In this document: one piece after another, positions 32,713 through 41,185 of the stretch
How positions within the stretch are numbered: position 1 is the first letter of the stretch
How the letters are laid out: every line of letters begins with the position of its first letter
Source of the DNA: Microbacterium gorillae
Lineage (GTDB): Bacteria; Actinomycetota; Actinomycetes; Actinomycetales; Microbacteriaceae
Length of the DNA: 64,000 nt
Direction: 5' to 3'
NCBI RefSeq assembly: GCF_000826185.2
Contig: NZ_LN648872.1
Location: 161,542 to 225,541, forward strand
Notes under the pieces: model-generated
The model's input: only the letters and a program-made list of their open reading frames with translations
The model's database searches: none
Told to the model about the DNA's origin: nothing
Position numbers and translations under genes: made by a program

Positions 32713-34014
32713 ATGAACGCAATCACACGACGCGCGATCGCGCGCGGCGCCGTCGTCGCCGCGACCGCGGGGCTGGTCGGATCAAGCCTCATCGGTTGCA
32801 GCGTGACCGGGGCCTCATCTCCCACCGGCGGGGGCGGGGGTGACTCGGGAACGATCAACGTGCTGATGATGAAGCAGGCCGGCTACAACGAGAGCGATGT
32901 CTCGGCGATCATCTCGTCGTTCGAGGCGGACCACCCCAAGATCAAGGTCAAGACGACGTGGGTGCCGTATGAAGCGCTCCACGACAAGATCGTCACGTCG
33001 GCGCCCGCGGGAACGTACGACGTCGTGCTGATGGATGTCATCTGGCCGGCTGAGTTCGCTTCCAAGGGGTTGATCGCCGATGTCACCTCGAAGATCCCCG
33101 CCGACTGGAAGACGGACATGCTCGGTGGCGCACTGTCGACCGCCGAATACGACGGGAAGTACTGGGGAGCCCCGTGGGCGCCTTCGACGAAGCTGTTCTT
33201 CTACAACACGGACATGCTGGCCAAGGTCGGAGCGACGGCCGACGACGTCAAGAGCTGGGACGGCGTGCTCGCCGTGGCGAAGAAGCTCAAGGACGCGGGC
33301 GTGGTGAAGTACCCGCTGTCGTGGTCGTGGTCGCAGGCGGAGGCGCTGATCTGCGACTACGCCGACCTGCTGGGCTCGTTCGGCGGCACCTTCACGGACT
33401 CGTCCGGAAAGCTCACGTTGAACTCGCCCGAAGCCGTCCAGACCCTGACCTGGATGAAGAAGACCATCGATGACGGTCTGAGCGATCCGGCCTCAGTGAC
33501 CTACCTCGAAAACGACACGGGCAAGTCGATGGCCGCGGGCAACACCGCGATGGAGCTGAACTGGGAATCGACCTTCGCGGACTTGAATGACAAGTCGTCC
33601 TCGACCATCGTGGGCAAGGCCGCCGTCACCGCTCCGCCCGCCGGACCCTCGGGGAAGAACCCGGGTGTGAACGGGTCGATGGTCTGGTCGATCACCTCGG
33701 GCTCCAAGCACCAGGACGCCGCGTGGACGTTCTTGACCTACTACACGAGCCAGGAGATCCAGAACAAGTACATCGCTCGCCAGATGTCGGACTGGAAGTC
33801 CAGCTACACCGACGCCGCCGTCACGGCCGAGAACCCCGAGGTGATGAAGGCCGCCGGTGCCGCCTACGACAACCTGATCTCGCGTCCGCAGGTCGAGAAC
33901 TACAACGCGATCTCGCAGATCCTCCAGGTCCAGATCCAGAACGCCCTCCTCGGCAAGCAGTCGCCGAAGGACGCCCTTGATGAGGCGCAGAAGCAGGCCG
34001 AGGCGGCGAAATAG
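32713..34014 (+). CDS. Sugar ABC transporter, substrate-binding lipoprotein
   Basis: A 433-residue lipoprotein: N-terminal arginine-rich signal (TRRAIARGAVVAATAG) with lipobox SSLIGC near residue 29, a Gly/Ser linker, then a family-1 solute-binding domain (MELNWESTFADLNDKSSS; YTSQEIQNKYIARQMSDW). A good aaggag site precedes ATG 32713. Operon context (kinase, SIS enzyme) suggests an amino sugar as ligand. Confidence 0.88.
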   Translation: MNAITRRAIARGAVVAATAGLVGSSLIGCSVTGASSPTGGGGGDSGTINVLMMKQAGYNESDVSAIISSFEADHPKIKVKTTWVPYEALHDKIVTSAPAGTYDVVLMDVIWPAEFASKGLIADVTSKIPADWKTDMLGGALSTAEYDGKYWGAPWAPSTKLFFYNTDMLAKVGATADDVKSWDGVLAVAKKLKDAGVVKYPLSWSWSQAEALICDYADLLGSFGGTFTDSSGKLTLNSPEAVQTLTWMKKTIDDGLSDPASVTYLENDTGKSMAAGNTAMELNWESTFADLNDKSSSTIVGKAAVTAPPAGPSGKNPGVNGSMVWSITSGSKHQDAAWTFLTYYTSQEIQNKYIARQMSDWKSSYTDAAVTAENPEVMKAAGAAYDNLISRPQVENYNAISQILQVQIQNALLGKQSPKDALDEAQKQAEAAK

Positions 34015-34101
34015 CGCGTTCGGGCGCGCGGACGGATGGGGATGGTCGCGCGCGTCCGAACCGACATCGGCACCGCAGGCAGTGAAGAGGGAGATCCCGT
34101 G

Positions 34102-35031
34102 ATGGACACGGACGTGCGGGTTGTGTCGAAGCCGCGACGGCGGCGGTCGTTCGACCGGCAGGGGAGGCTGGCGTTCTGGCTTCTCCTGCCGGCGGCGGTC
34201 GCCGTCTTCGGGGTGGTCCTGTACCCGATCTTCCGCACCGCGCTGGTGTCGCTGTTCGATGTGAATTCGGCGCTCGCGACCGACACGCCCTTCGTCGGGC
34301 TCGGCAACTACATCGCGGTCGCCCAGGACCCCGTGTTCTGGGCGTCGCTCGGTCGCACGCTGTACTTCACGATCGTGTCAACCGCGATCGAACTGGTCTT
34401 CGGGCTGATGATCGCGGGGCTCCTGAACGCGAAGCTGCGGGCCCGGTGGTTGTTCCGCACGATCATGGTGGTGCCGTGGGCGATCCCGACGATCGTGAAC
34501 GCAGCGCTGTGGAAGGGGATCTACAACCCGCAGTACGGCCCGCTGAATGCGCTCCTGTCCCAGCTGGGGATCATCGACGAATATCAGGCGTGGCTCGGAG
34601 ATCCCTCGTGGGCGCTGAACTTCGTCATCATCGCGGACGCCTGGAAGACGACGCCGGTGGTGGCCTTCTTCCTGCTCGCGGGCCTGACGACGATTCCCCC
34701 GGAGCTTCTGGAGGCGGCTCAGATCGACCGGGCCGGGTGGTGGCGCACGTTCCGGTCGGTGATCCTGCCGCTCCTGGTGCCGTCCATCGCCGTCGTCCTC
34801 GTGCTGCGCACCGTGGAGGCGTTCAAGGTGTTCGACATCATCTACGCGATGACCGGTGGCGGCCCCGCCAACAGCACCGCCACGATCTCCTACTTCGCCT
34901 ACGAGACGGCGTTCTCGAACCAGAACTTCGGTGTCGGGTCCGCCCTTTCGCTCGTTATCGTCATCGTCATCCTGATCCTGACGACGATCTATCTGCGCCT
35001 CCTGCGCCGTTCCGAGATGAGCATCCTGTGA
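34102..35031 (+). CDS. Sugar ABC transporter, permease 1
   Basis: A 309-residue MalF/UgpA-like permease with six helices; the EAA loop is ELLEAAQIDRAGWWRTFRSV and the C-terminal half has the conserved FDIIYAMTGGGPANST. I chose ATG 34102 for its gaagaggg site; a start at 34036 would add 22 non-conserved residues. The next permease overlaps it by 4 bp. Confidence 0.9.
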   Translation: MDTDVRVVSKPRRRRSFDRQGRLAFWLLLPAAVAVFGVVLYPIFRTALVSLFDVNSALATDTPFVGLGNYIAVAQDPVFWASLGRTLYFTIVSTAIELVFGLMIAGLLNAKLRARWLFRTIMVVPWAIPTIVNAALWKGIYNPQYGPLNALLSQLGIIDEYQAWLGDPSWALNFVIIADAWKTTPVVAFFLLAGLTTIPPELLEAAQIDRAGWWRTFRSVILPLLVPSIAVVLVLRTVEAFKVFDIIYAMTGGGPANSTATISYFAYETAFSNQNFGVGSALSLVIVIVILILTTIYLRLLRRSEMSIL

Positions 35032-35882
35032 GCCGCATGCGCCGCCGCACCCGCAACAGCGTCCTCGTGCATGTCGCGGCGATCATCGTGGGCGTGTGCA
35101 CGCTGGCACCCGTGCTGTACATGCTGATCGCCACTGTCACCCCGCAGCGCGACCTCATCACCGTGCCGCTGCGGTGGATTCCACAGACGCTGGACTTCTC
35201 GCGGTACGAGACGATCTTCTCGGGAGGTGCCGACTCGGTCGGACAAACGTTCCGCGCCGCGTTCGTGAACTCCCTCGTCGTCGCGGTCGGCGTGGTCGTG
35301 GTCGCGATGGTCGTCGGCATTCTCGGCGCATACGCCTTCGCCCGCCTGCGATTCCGGTTCCGGCGGACCGTGCTGTTCATGTTCCTCGGGACGTACATGC
35401 TGCCGCAGATCGCGCTGCTGATCCCGACGTACTTGATCCTTTCCTCGGTGGGCCTGTTGGACACCCGGGTCGGCTTGATGATCGTCGACTGCTCGCTGGT
35501 CGTGCCGTTCGTGCTGTGGATGTTGAGCAACTACTTCGCGACGATTCCGGAGGAACTCGAGGAGGCCGCTCGGGTCGACGGGACGACACGCATCGGTGCT
35601 CTCTTCCGCATCGTGCTGCCCGCCGCGCGCCCGGGCATCTTCTCGACGCTGATGTTCGCGTTCCTGCTGGCGTGGGACGAATTCATGTACGCGCTGATCT
35701 TCACCTCGTCGGATGCGTCCAAGACGTTGCCGGTGGCGATCAGTGAGTTCGCGGGCAAGTACACGACCGATTTCGGCCTCGTCGCGGCCGGAGGTCTGCT
35801 GTCGGCCATACCGCCCGTCGTGATCGCGATCATCTTCCAACGCCACATCGTCAGTGGTCTGTCGTCCGGGTCCATCAAGTAG
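35028..35882 (+). CDS. Sugar ABC transporter, permease 2
   Basis: A 284-residue MalG-like permease; the EAA loop is EELEEAARVDGTTRIGALFR. The GTG start overlaps the upstream stop (GTGA), with ATG 35037 as alternative. No ATPase gene is present in the operon, as in many actinobacterial sugar importers that share one MsiK ATPase. Confidence 0.9.
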   Translation: MSRMRRRTRNSVLVHVAAIIVGVCTLAPVLYMLIATVTPQRDLITVPLRWIPQTLDFSRYETIFSGGADSVGQTFRAAFVNSLVVAVGVVVVAMVVGILGAYAFARLRFRFRRTVLFMFLGTYMLPQIALLIPTYLILSSVGLLDTRVGLMIVDCSLVVPFVLWMLSNYFATIPEELEEAARVDGTTRIGALFRIVLPAARPGIFSTLMFAFLLAWDEFMYALIFTSSDASKTLPVAISEFAGKYTTDFGLVAAGGLLSAIPPVVIAIIFQRHIVSGLSSGSIK

Positions 35883-35891
35883 GAGGTATCC

Positions 35892-36896
35892 ATGGCCCAG
35901 AAGATTCCGTTCGCGGACGCCATGCGTGCGCAGCCCGCATTGATCGCCGGGGTCCTGCGTCGGTTGCGGGAGGCTCCCGCCGTTCCACCGCTTCGACCCA
36001 CTGAGGTGGTGTCCGTGGTCGGCATGGGGGCGTCGCGCAATTCGGCCTACGCATTCGTGGCCGCCGCCCGCGCGGCCGGTGTTCGTGCCGCGAATCCGTC
36101 AGCGGCTGAGGTTCAGGCCGGACCCGGGGATATCGCTCCGGCGGACTACACCGTGCTGGTGTCCGAGTCCGGGCGCAGCCCCGAGACCGTCAGCGCCGCC
36201 CGATTGCCGGCGCGGGTGAGTCTGGCCGTGACGAACGAAGCCGGCTCCCCGTTGGCGGCGGCCACCGACGTCTCCCTCGATTTCGGCGACATCGCCGATT
36301 CGGGGGTGTACACCGCAGGGTATCTCGCGACACTTCTGGCCTACGCTCACCTGTTCGATGCGTGGGGTCTGGACGCGATTCCACCGGACGTGGAGCAACT
36401 GCCGTTCCTTGTCGCGGAGGCCCTTCAGGCCCACGAGGAGGATGCGCGGGCCGCCGCCGAGTGGATCGCGGCGGCGACGATCGTCGATGTGGTCGGCCAG
36501 CAGGTCTCGTTCGCTGCGGCGAGCCAGTTCGGTCTGATGCTTCGTGAGGGGCCGCGCGTGCGGTCGGCGGTTTTCGAAACGTTCGAGTACCTCCACGGTC
36601 CGATCGATGCGGCGAGGGACGGAACAGTGGTCGTGGCATTCGGCGACGGACGCGAAGCCGACCTCGCCCGAGTCGTCGTCGGCGGTGGGGCTCGGGCCGT
36701 GCTGGTGACCTCGGACGAGGTTGAGTCGTCCGCAGCTCTCCGGGTGATCCGTATCCCCACCGGACTCAGCCCGTTCGCCAGAGCAGCCGTGGAGGCCGTC
36801 GTCGCCCAGCTGATCGCCGCCGCCGCGGCGGAGATTCGTGGAGTCTCCATGGACGAGTTCCTGTACGACGGGCTCGGGACGAAGATCGGGGAGTGA
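35892..36896 (+). CDS. SIS-domain amino-sugar isomerase/deaminase (GlmS isomerase-like)
   Basis: A 334-residue protein of two SIS domains without the glutaminase domain of GlmS. The first SIS core has VVSVVGMGASRNSAYAF and TVLVSESGRSPETVSA, the sugar-phosphate-binding serine loop. Proteins of this group act as glucosamine-6-phosphate deaminases or as AgaS-like isomerases. It starts 9 bp after the permease gene with an aggaggt site and closes the operon, so it would convert the kinase product toward glycolysis. NagA (deacetylase) is not encoded nearby. Confidence 0.8.
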   Translation: MAQKIPFADAMRAQPALIAGVLRRLREAPAVPPLRPTEVVSVVGMGASRNSAYAFVAAARAAGVRAANPSAAEVQAGPGDIAPADYTVLVSESGRSPETVSAARLPARVSLAVTNEAGSPLAAATDVSLDFGDIADSGVYTAGYLATLLAYAHLFDAWGLDAIPPDVEQLPFLVAEALQAHEEDARAAAEWIAAATIVDVVGQQVSFAAASQFGLMLREGPRVRSAVFETFEYLHGPIDAARDGTVVVAFGDGREADLARVVVGGGARAVLVTSDEVESSAALRVIRIPTGLSPFARAAVEAVVAQLIAAAAAEIRGVSMDEFLYDGLGTKIGE

Positions 36897-36901
36897 GCTG
36901 C

Positions 36902-37344
36902 GGCTCGCGTTCTCGATGGGTCCGGATTTCTTCGCTTGGGACGGGGCCGTGGAGGGTGGCGTTTCGCGGGGCGGCTCGGGTTCGCGATGGGTCGGGATTC
37001 CTGCGCTTGGGACGGAGCCGTGGAGGGTGGCGTTTCGTGGGTTGGCTCGCGTTCTCGATGGGTCGGATTCCTACGCTTGTGACGGAGCCGTGGATGGTCG
37101 CGTTTCGCGGGTTGGCTCGCGTTCTTGATGGGTCGGGATTCCTGCGCTTATGAAGGAGCCGTGGATGGTCTTGTTTCGCGGGCCGGCTCGCGTTCTTGAT
37201 GGGTCGGATTCCTACGCTTGTGACGGGGCCGTGGATGGTGGCGTTTCGTGGGTTGGCTCGGGTTCGCGATGGGTCGGGATTCCTTCGCTTGGGACGGGGC
37301 CGTGGATGGTCACGTTTCGCAGGGCGGCTCGCGTTCTCGTCTCC
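36902..37344 (+). repeat. Tandem array of alternating 71- and 70-bp units (six full copies plus a partial)
   Basis: Copies start at 36902, 36973, 37044, 37114, 37185, 37255 and 37326 (partial). Each begins GGCTCG(C/G)GTTC and contains a run like GATGGGTCGG...CGCTTG...CCGTGGA. Units of 71 bp and 70 bp alternate from copy 2 on, giving a 141-bp dimer. It fills most of the gap between the SIS gene and the DUF222/HNH gene. No gene is seen here. Confidence 0.9.
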
Positions 37345-37493
37345 GCGTCGGGGGCGCCCCGCTGGGAGGGCGCCAGCGAGGCGAAACGGCGTGAGATTCA
37401 TGGCGGGATCGGGGGTGAGAGCAACCTCATCTCCACAGGCCGAAATCTATCCACAGCCTGGGATATTCAACGTCCGCTGTCGGTGCCCCGGCG

Positions 37494-37499
37494 TAAAAT
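37494..37499 (+). promoter_or_regulatory. Candidate -10 of the first DUF222/HNH gene (leaderless)
   Basis: TAAAAT ends 7 nt before the ATG (spacer atgggtt). The second DUF222/HNH gene has GAGAAT-gtgggt-ATG, a similar arrangement. Confidence 0.5.
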
Positions 37500-37506
37500 A
37501 TGGGTT

Positions 37507-38898
37507 ATGAACACGACGATGGAACGGGCCCGGGAGACGATGGCTCACGCCGTCGCCGACCTCCGTTCCATCCTCGCCTCCGGCACCCTCGGTGAGGCGT
37601 CTCGGGAGGACGTTCTCGGGTTCGCGATCAGCGTCGGAGACATGCTCCGGCAATCAGAAGCGGCCGCGATCGAACTGACCGGTGTGATCGAGAAGCGCTC
37701 CGCCGCGGCGGAGCGCTTCGACGTTTCCGCCGACTGCCGCTCCGCGAACGAAGTGATGCAGCGCACCACCGGTGCCGCCCCCACCACCGTCAAGCGATGG
37801 AGCCGGCTGGCCGCGACGATCAAGCCTGCTCGGGTTCTGTCCTCTGGTGAGCAGAAGCCGGCGGAGTTTCCTGCCCTCCGTGAGGCGCTCACCACAGGTG
37901 CGATCGGCGCGGACGGCCTGGAGGCCGCGACCCGGCCCCTGCGGGAGATCAAGGATCGCGTCGCGTCGACGGATCTCGCGGAGGTTGACGAGGTTCTCGC
38001 GGCGATGACCACGACCACCGGGGCGCCGGTGATGTGCGACACCCTCCGCGACGCTTCCCTCCGGCTCGCCACAGACCTCGATATCACCGGTGCCGAGGAT
38101 GAAGAAGAAAAGTCCTTCCGGGGTCGGGCCTTGCGGCTCGGGGTGAAGCGGAACGGGCTCGTGCCCGTCTCGGGTCAACTCGTCCCGGATGTCGCGGGTG
38201 CACTGTCGGTGTTGCTGGATTCGATCAACAACCCCCACGGCCAGCCCGCGGGCGTGAAGTTCCGGCCCTCGGACGAATCCGACGAGAACGCGGATGCGCG
38301 CACGATGGCGCAACGGAACCATGACGCCCTCGGCACGATCCTTGCCGCGGTCCCCAATGCTCCGGACATGCCGACCAACGGCGGCGGCGCACCGGTGCTG
38401 GTGATCCACGCGACGGAAGACACCGTCCGTGCCGGTGAAGGGTGGGCCACCATCCCCGGCGCCGATGCGACGGGTACCGATGTGCCGGTGCCGTTCGCCG
38501 CGGCGAAGCATGTCGGGTGCTGTGGGACCGTCCAGCACCTCACCACCGCCGCCACCGGCCGGATCGTGAAGCTCACGATCGACAAGCGCTTCTTCTCCCC
38601 GGACCAGCGCCGAGCGATCACCGTCCGGGACCGGTCGTGCGTGATCCCGGGGTGCCACACCCCAGCCCGGTGGTGCGAGATCCACCACGTGAAGGAATGG
38701 TCAAACGGCGGTCAGACCGATGTCGATAACGGGGTGCTGATCTGCTGGCACCACCATCGGTTCATCGATCGGATGGGGTGGGATATCCGGATGGCGGACG
38801 GCGTCCCCGAGGTCCGTCCACCGGACTGGATCGACCCCACCCAATCCTGGAAACCCACAGGCTCGCGGGCAGTACCTCGCCCGAAGCGGGGTGCGTGA
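37507..38898 (+). CDS. DUF222/HNH endonuclease-domain protein (13E12 repeat family)
   Basis: A 463-residue protein: DUF222 domain in the first 300 residues (helical, starting MNTTMERARETMAHAVADLR) and a C-terminal HNH nuclease domain at about 378-425 with zinc-ligand-like CVIPGCHTPARWC, the HH pair in EIHHVKEWSNGG and the final ICWHHHRF. The family is repeated in actinobacterial genomes (REP13E12 of mycobacteria) and its role is not settled. Longer in-frame starts upstream run through the tandem repeats; a -10 element directly before ATG 37507 supports this start. Confidence 0.88.
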   Translation: MNTTMERARETMAHAVADLRSILASGTLGEASREDVLGFAISVGDMLRQSEAAAIELTGVIEKRSAAAERFDVSADCRSANEVMQRTTGAAPTTVKRWSRLAATIKPARVLSSGEQKPAEFPALREALTTGAIGADGLEAATRPLREIKDRVASTDLAEVDEVLAAMTTTTGAPVMCDTLRDASLRLATDLDITGAEDEEEKSFRGRALRLGVKRNGLVPVSGQLVPDVAGALSVLLDSINNPHGQPAGVKFRPSDESDENADARTMAQRNHDALGTILAAVPNAPDMPTNGGGAPVLVIHATEDTVRAGEGWATIPGADATGTDVPVPFAAAKHVGCCGTVQHLTTAATGRIVKLTIDKRFFSPDQRRAITVRDRSCVIPGCHTPARWCEIHHVKEWSNGGQTDVDNGVLICWHHHRFIDRMGWDIRMADGVPEVRPPDWIDPTQSWKPTGSRAVPRPKRGA

Positions 38899-39526
38899 TG
38901 TCCGGGGAGAACTCCGCCCACACCACACCCACCCTCCGCCCCGCGACGTTCTGCCTCACCGCCGCTCGTCCAACGGCCGGGAAGGAGAACCACGTCGAGA
39001 ACGTGAACGGCGCAGTGGCGACCCCCTCCCGAACGCGAGCCGGCAACCGAAGCCGAGCAGACGGGCACCATCCCCAGCAGAAAGACCCGACCACGCCGGA
39101 ACGCGACCCGCACCACACAGCGGGGCGCGCCACACACCCCGCGACGCTTCGACGCGCTCACGTGACGAGCAACGAGAACGAGACCGACGCGAGGGCAACC
39201 ACCCCGCGAACGCGACCCGGCGACGAGAGCCGATCCGTGACGGCCGGTCTTAAGCCGAAAACCCACTCCCGCCGGAGCCCGCAGCGCCGAACGGAACGCA
39301 CCGACCGCATCCCGAGCGCACAAGACGCAACCATCCCAAGATCCGCGCGCCGACAGATGAACCCAACCGCCCCGACAACCCGTGTCGTCTTAAGCCGAAA
39401 GCACGCGACAACGCTGGAACACGACACGCGCACCCCCCCGCCACCCACGGACCAACGCTTCGTCCTGCCGACGATCGCCCAACTGCCAGGGCCCCGCGGC
39501 GGAGCGGCGGAAGAGGTGCGCTGCCT
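38899..39526. other. Gene-free stretch with degenerate repeats
   Basis: 628 bp between the HNH gene and cydC with no convincing gene on either strand. It is rich in short repeated words: GTCTTAAGCCGAAA occurs at 39247-39260 and 39387-39400, exactly 140 bp apart, and GAACGCGA(G/C)CC at 39031, 39099 and 39208. The latter is the reverse complement of the GGCTCGCGTTC that opens each unit of the array on the other side of the HNH gene. Confidence 0.5.
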
Positions 39527-41185
39527 TCAGATCGCGACCAGGCGTCCGTCCTCCAACCGGTACGAGCGGTCCACGAGACCGGGCGGAACCGCGATATGGC
39601 TGATGAGCACCACGGCCCGGTCCGGCACCGCGGTGAGCATGTCGGTCAGCAGTGCGTCCGACCGCGCCGGATCGATGCCCGCCGTCGGCTCATCCAGTAC
39701 CAGCACGTCCACATCGTGCAGCAGCACTCGGGCCAACGACAACCGCTGCGCTTGCCCACCCGACACCAGCGCGCCGGCCTCGCCGACCCGGGCGTCCAGC
39801 CCACCACGGCGCCGCAGCCAGTCGCCGAGCCCCACTCGTTCCAGCACCGCCTCCAGCTCGGCGTCGTCCGCATCATCACGGGCGAACAGCAGATTCTGGC
39901 GGATGTCCTCATCGAACAGCATCGGCTGCTGCTCGCTCATCCCGACCGCGAGTCGAACGTCAGCGCCGGACAGCCCGTGCACGTCGACGCCGCCGAGTGT
40001 GTACGACCCCCGCGCCTGCAGGAACCGGACGAGCACGTGAGCGAGCGTCGACTTGCCGGCCCCGGAGGCACCGGTGATGAGGATCCGCTCGCCCGGCCGG
40101 ACATCGAGATCCAGCCCGCGCAGCGTGTCCCGCCCACCCGGCCACGCGGCGTGCACATCACGAAGCCGCAGCCCGTCGCCGAACGTCGGCCGACTCGGCG
40201 CCGCTTCGACATCGTCCGCGACCAGCTCATCGGGGACCTCGGCCGGGAGGGCGTCCGCGATGCGCTCCGCCGACGCATGCACGCGACGCCACGATGCCGC
40301 GGCCAGCGGCACCGCACCGAACACCTCGAACACCGCCAGCGGCACGAGCGCCGCCACCGCCATCAGTGCGCCCGATTCCCCGGACACGACGGACGGCGCA
40401 CACACCGCGACCGCCGCGATGGACGCGACCCCGGCCAGCAGCGACACCACGGCGGAGGACACCCCCTGCGCACTCGTGGCGCGCGTCACATGGCGGCGCA
40501 GCGAGGCATCGGCCGCACGCACCCGATCCCGCGCCGCCGGCTCCGCGCCATACGCGGCCAGCACGTCGAAACTGCCGATGTAGTCCGCCAGCGCACTCGT
40601 CAGGGCCGCCCGGGCCGGCGCGACGGAACGCTCCGCCTGCGACCCGGCGAGCCAGCCCCACAGCGCCGCGGCACCGGCCGCGAGCACCAGGCAGACCGCC
40701 AGCGTGAGCCCGGCCGCCGGGGCGATGATCGAGATCGCGATCACCGCGACGATCGACGTCAGCACACCGACGACCACCGGCTGCACGACCCGCAGCGGCA
40801 GGTTCTGCAACTCTTCGACGTCGTCGACGAGGGTGGACAGCACTGAGCCGCGGTCGGTGCGCGAGATGCCGTCCGGCGCCAGCGGCACGAGCCGTCGCAC
40901 CAGGTCCCCGCGCGTCACGGCGAGCTGGCGCAGCGCCGCGTCGTGGCCGCTGACGCGCTCGAGGTACCGGAACACGGCGCGGGAGATGGCGAAGAAGCGG
41001 ACGCCGACGATCGCGACGTTCAGCGCCACCAGCGACGTCGCGAACGACGCGGTGACGATGAGCCACCCGCTCGCCGAAAGCAGCGCGACCGCCCCGACTG
41101 CGGAAGCCAGCCCCCAGAGGGCGCCGACCGCGAACCGCCGCAGCGGGGGCTGTGCGGTGCGAAGGACGTCGCGCGTGGTGGTCAT
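39527..41185 (-). CDS. cydC: Cytochrome bd assembly ABC exporter subunit CydC
   Basis: A 552-residue half-transporter: six-helix membrane domain, then an ATPase with Walker A ITGASGAGKSTLA, signature LVSGGQAQRLSLARVLL and Walker B VLVLDEPTAGID. CydDC exports glutathione/cysteine-type thiols (and has been linked to haem) and is needed to assemble cytochrome bd. The ATG overlaps the cydD stop by 4 bp (ATGA); an apparent longer frame merely reads into cydD sequence in another frame. Confidence 0.92.
   Translation of the reverse strand: MTTTRDVLRTAQPPLRRFAVGALWGLASAVGAVALLSASGWLIVTASFATSLVALNVAIVGVRFFAISRAVFRYLERVSGHDAALRQLAVTRGDLVRRLVPLAPDGISRTDRGSVLSTLVDDVEELQNLPLRVVQPVVVGVLTSIVAVIAISIIAPAAGLTLAVCLVLAAGAAALWGWLAGSQAERSVAPARAALTSALADYIGSFDVLAAYGAEPAARDRVRAADASLRRHVTRATSAQGVSSAVVSLLAGVASIAAVAVCAPSVVSGESGALMAVAALVPLAVFEVFGAVPLAAASWRRVHASAERIADALPAEVPDELVADDVEAAPSRPTFGDGLRLRDVHAAWPGGRDTLRGLDLDVRPGERILITGASGAGKSTLAHVLVRFLQARGSYTLGGVDVHGLSGADVRLAVGMSEQQPMLFDEDIRQNLLFARDDADDAELEAVLERVGLGDWLRRRGGLDARVGEAGALVSGGQAQRLSLARVLLHDVDVLVLDEPTAGIDPARSDALLTDMLTAVPDRAVVLISHIAVPPGLVDRSYRLEDGRLVAI

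Noticed and set aside
36902..37344. CRISPR array
   Set aside because: Units are 70-71 bp, nearly identical over their whole length and without unique spacers, and no cas gene is in the window.
36766..37401. Minus-strand open frame of about 211 codons through the tandem array with a 47-residue repeat
   Set aside because: It overlaps the end of the SIS gene, has Arg/Pro-rich composition typical of antisense frames in GC-rich DNA, and stays open only because two units equal 141 bp.
38712..39323. Minus-strand gene downstream of the HNH gene
   Set aside because: It overlaps the HNH coding sequence, has no ribosome site or known domain, and its Arg/Gly/Val-rich sequence follows from local repeats.
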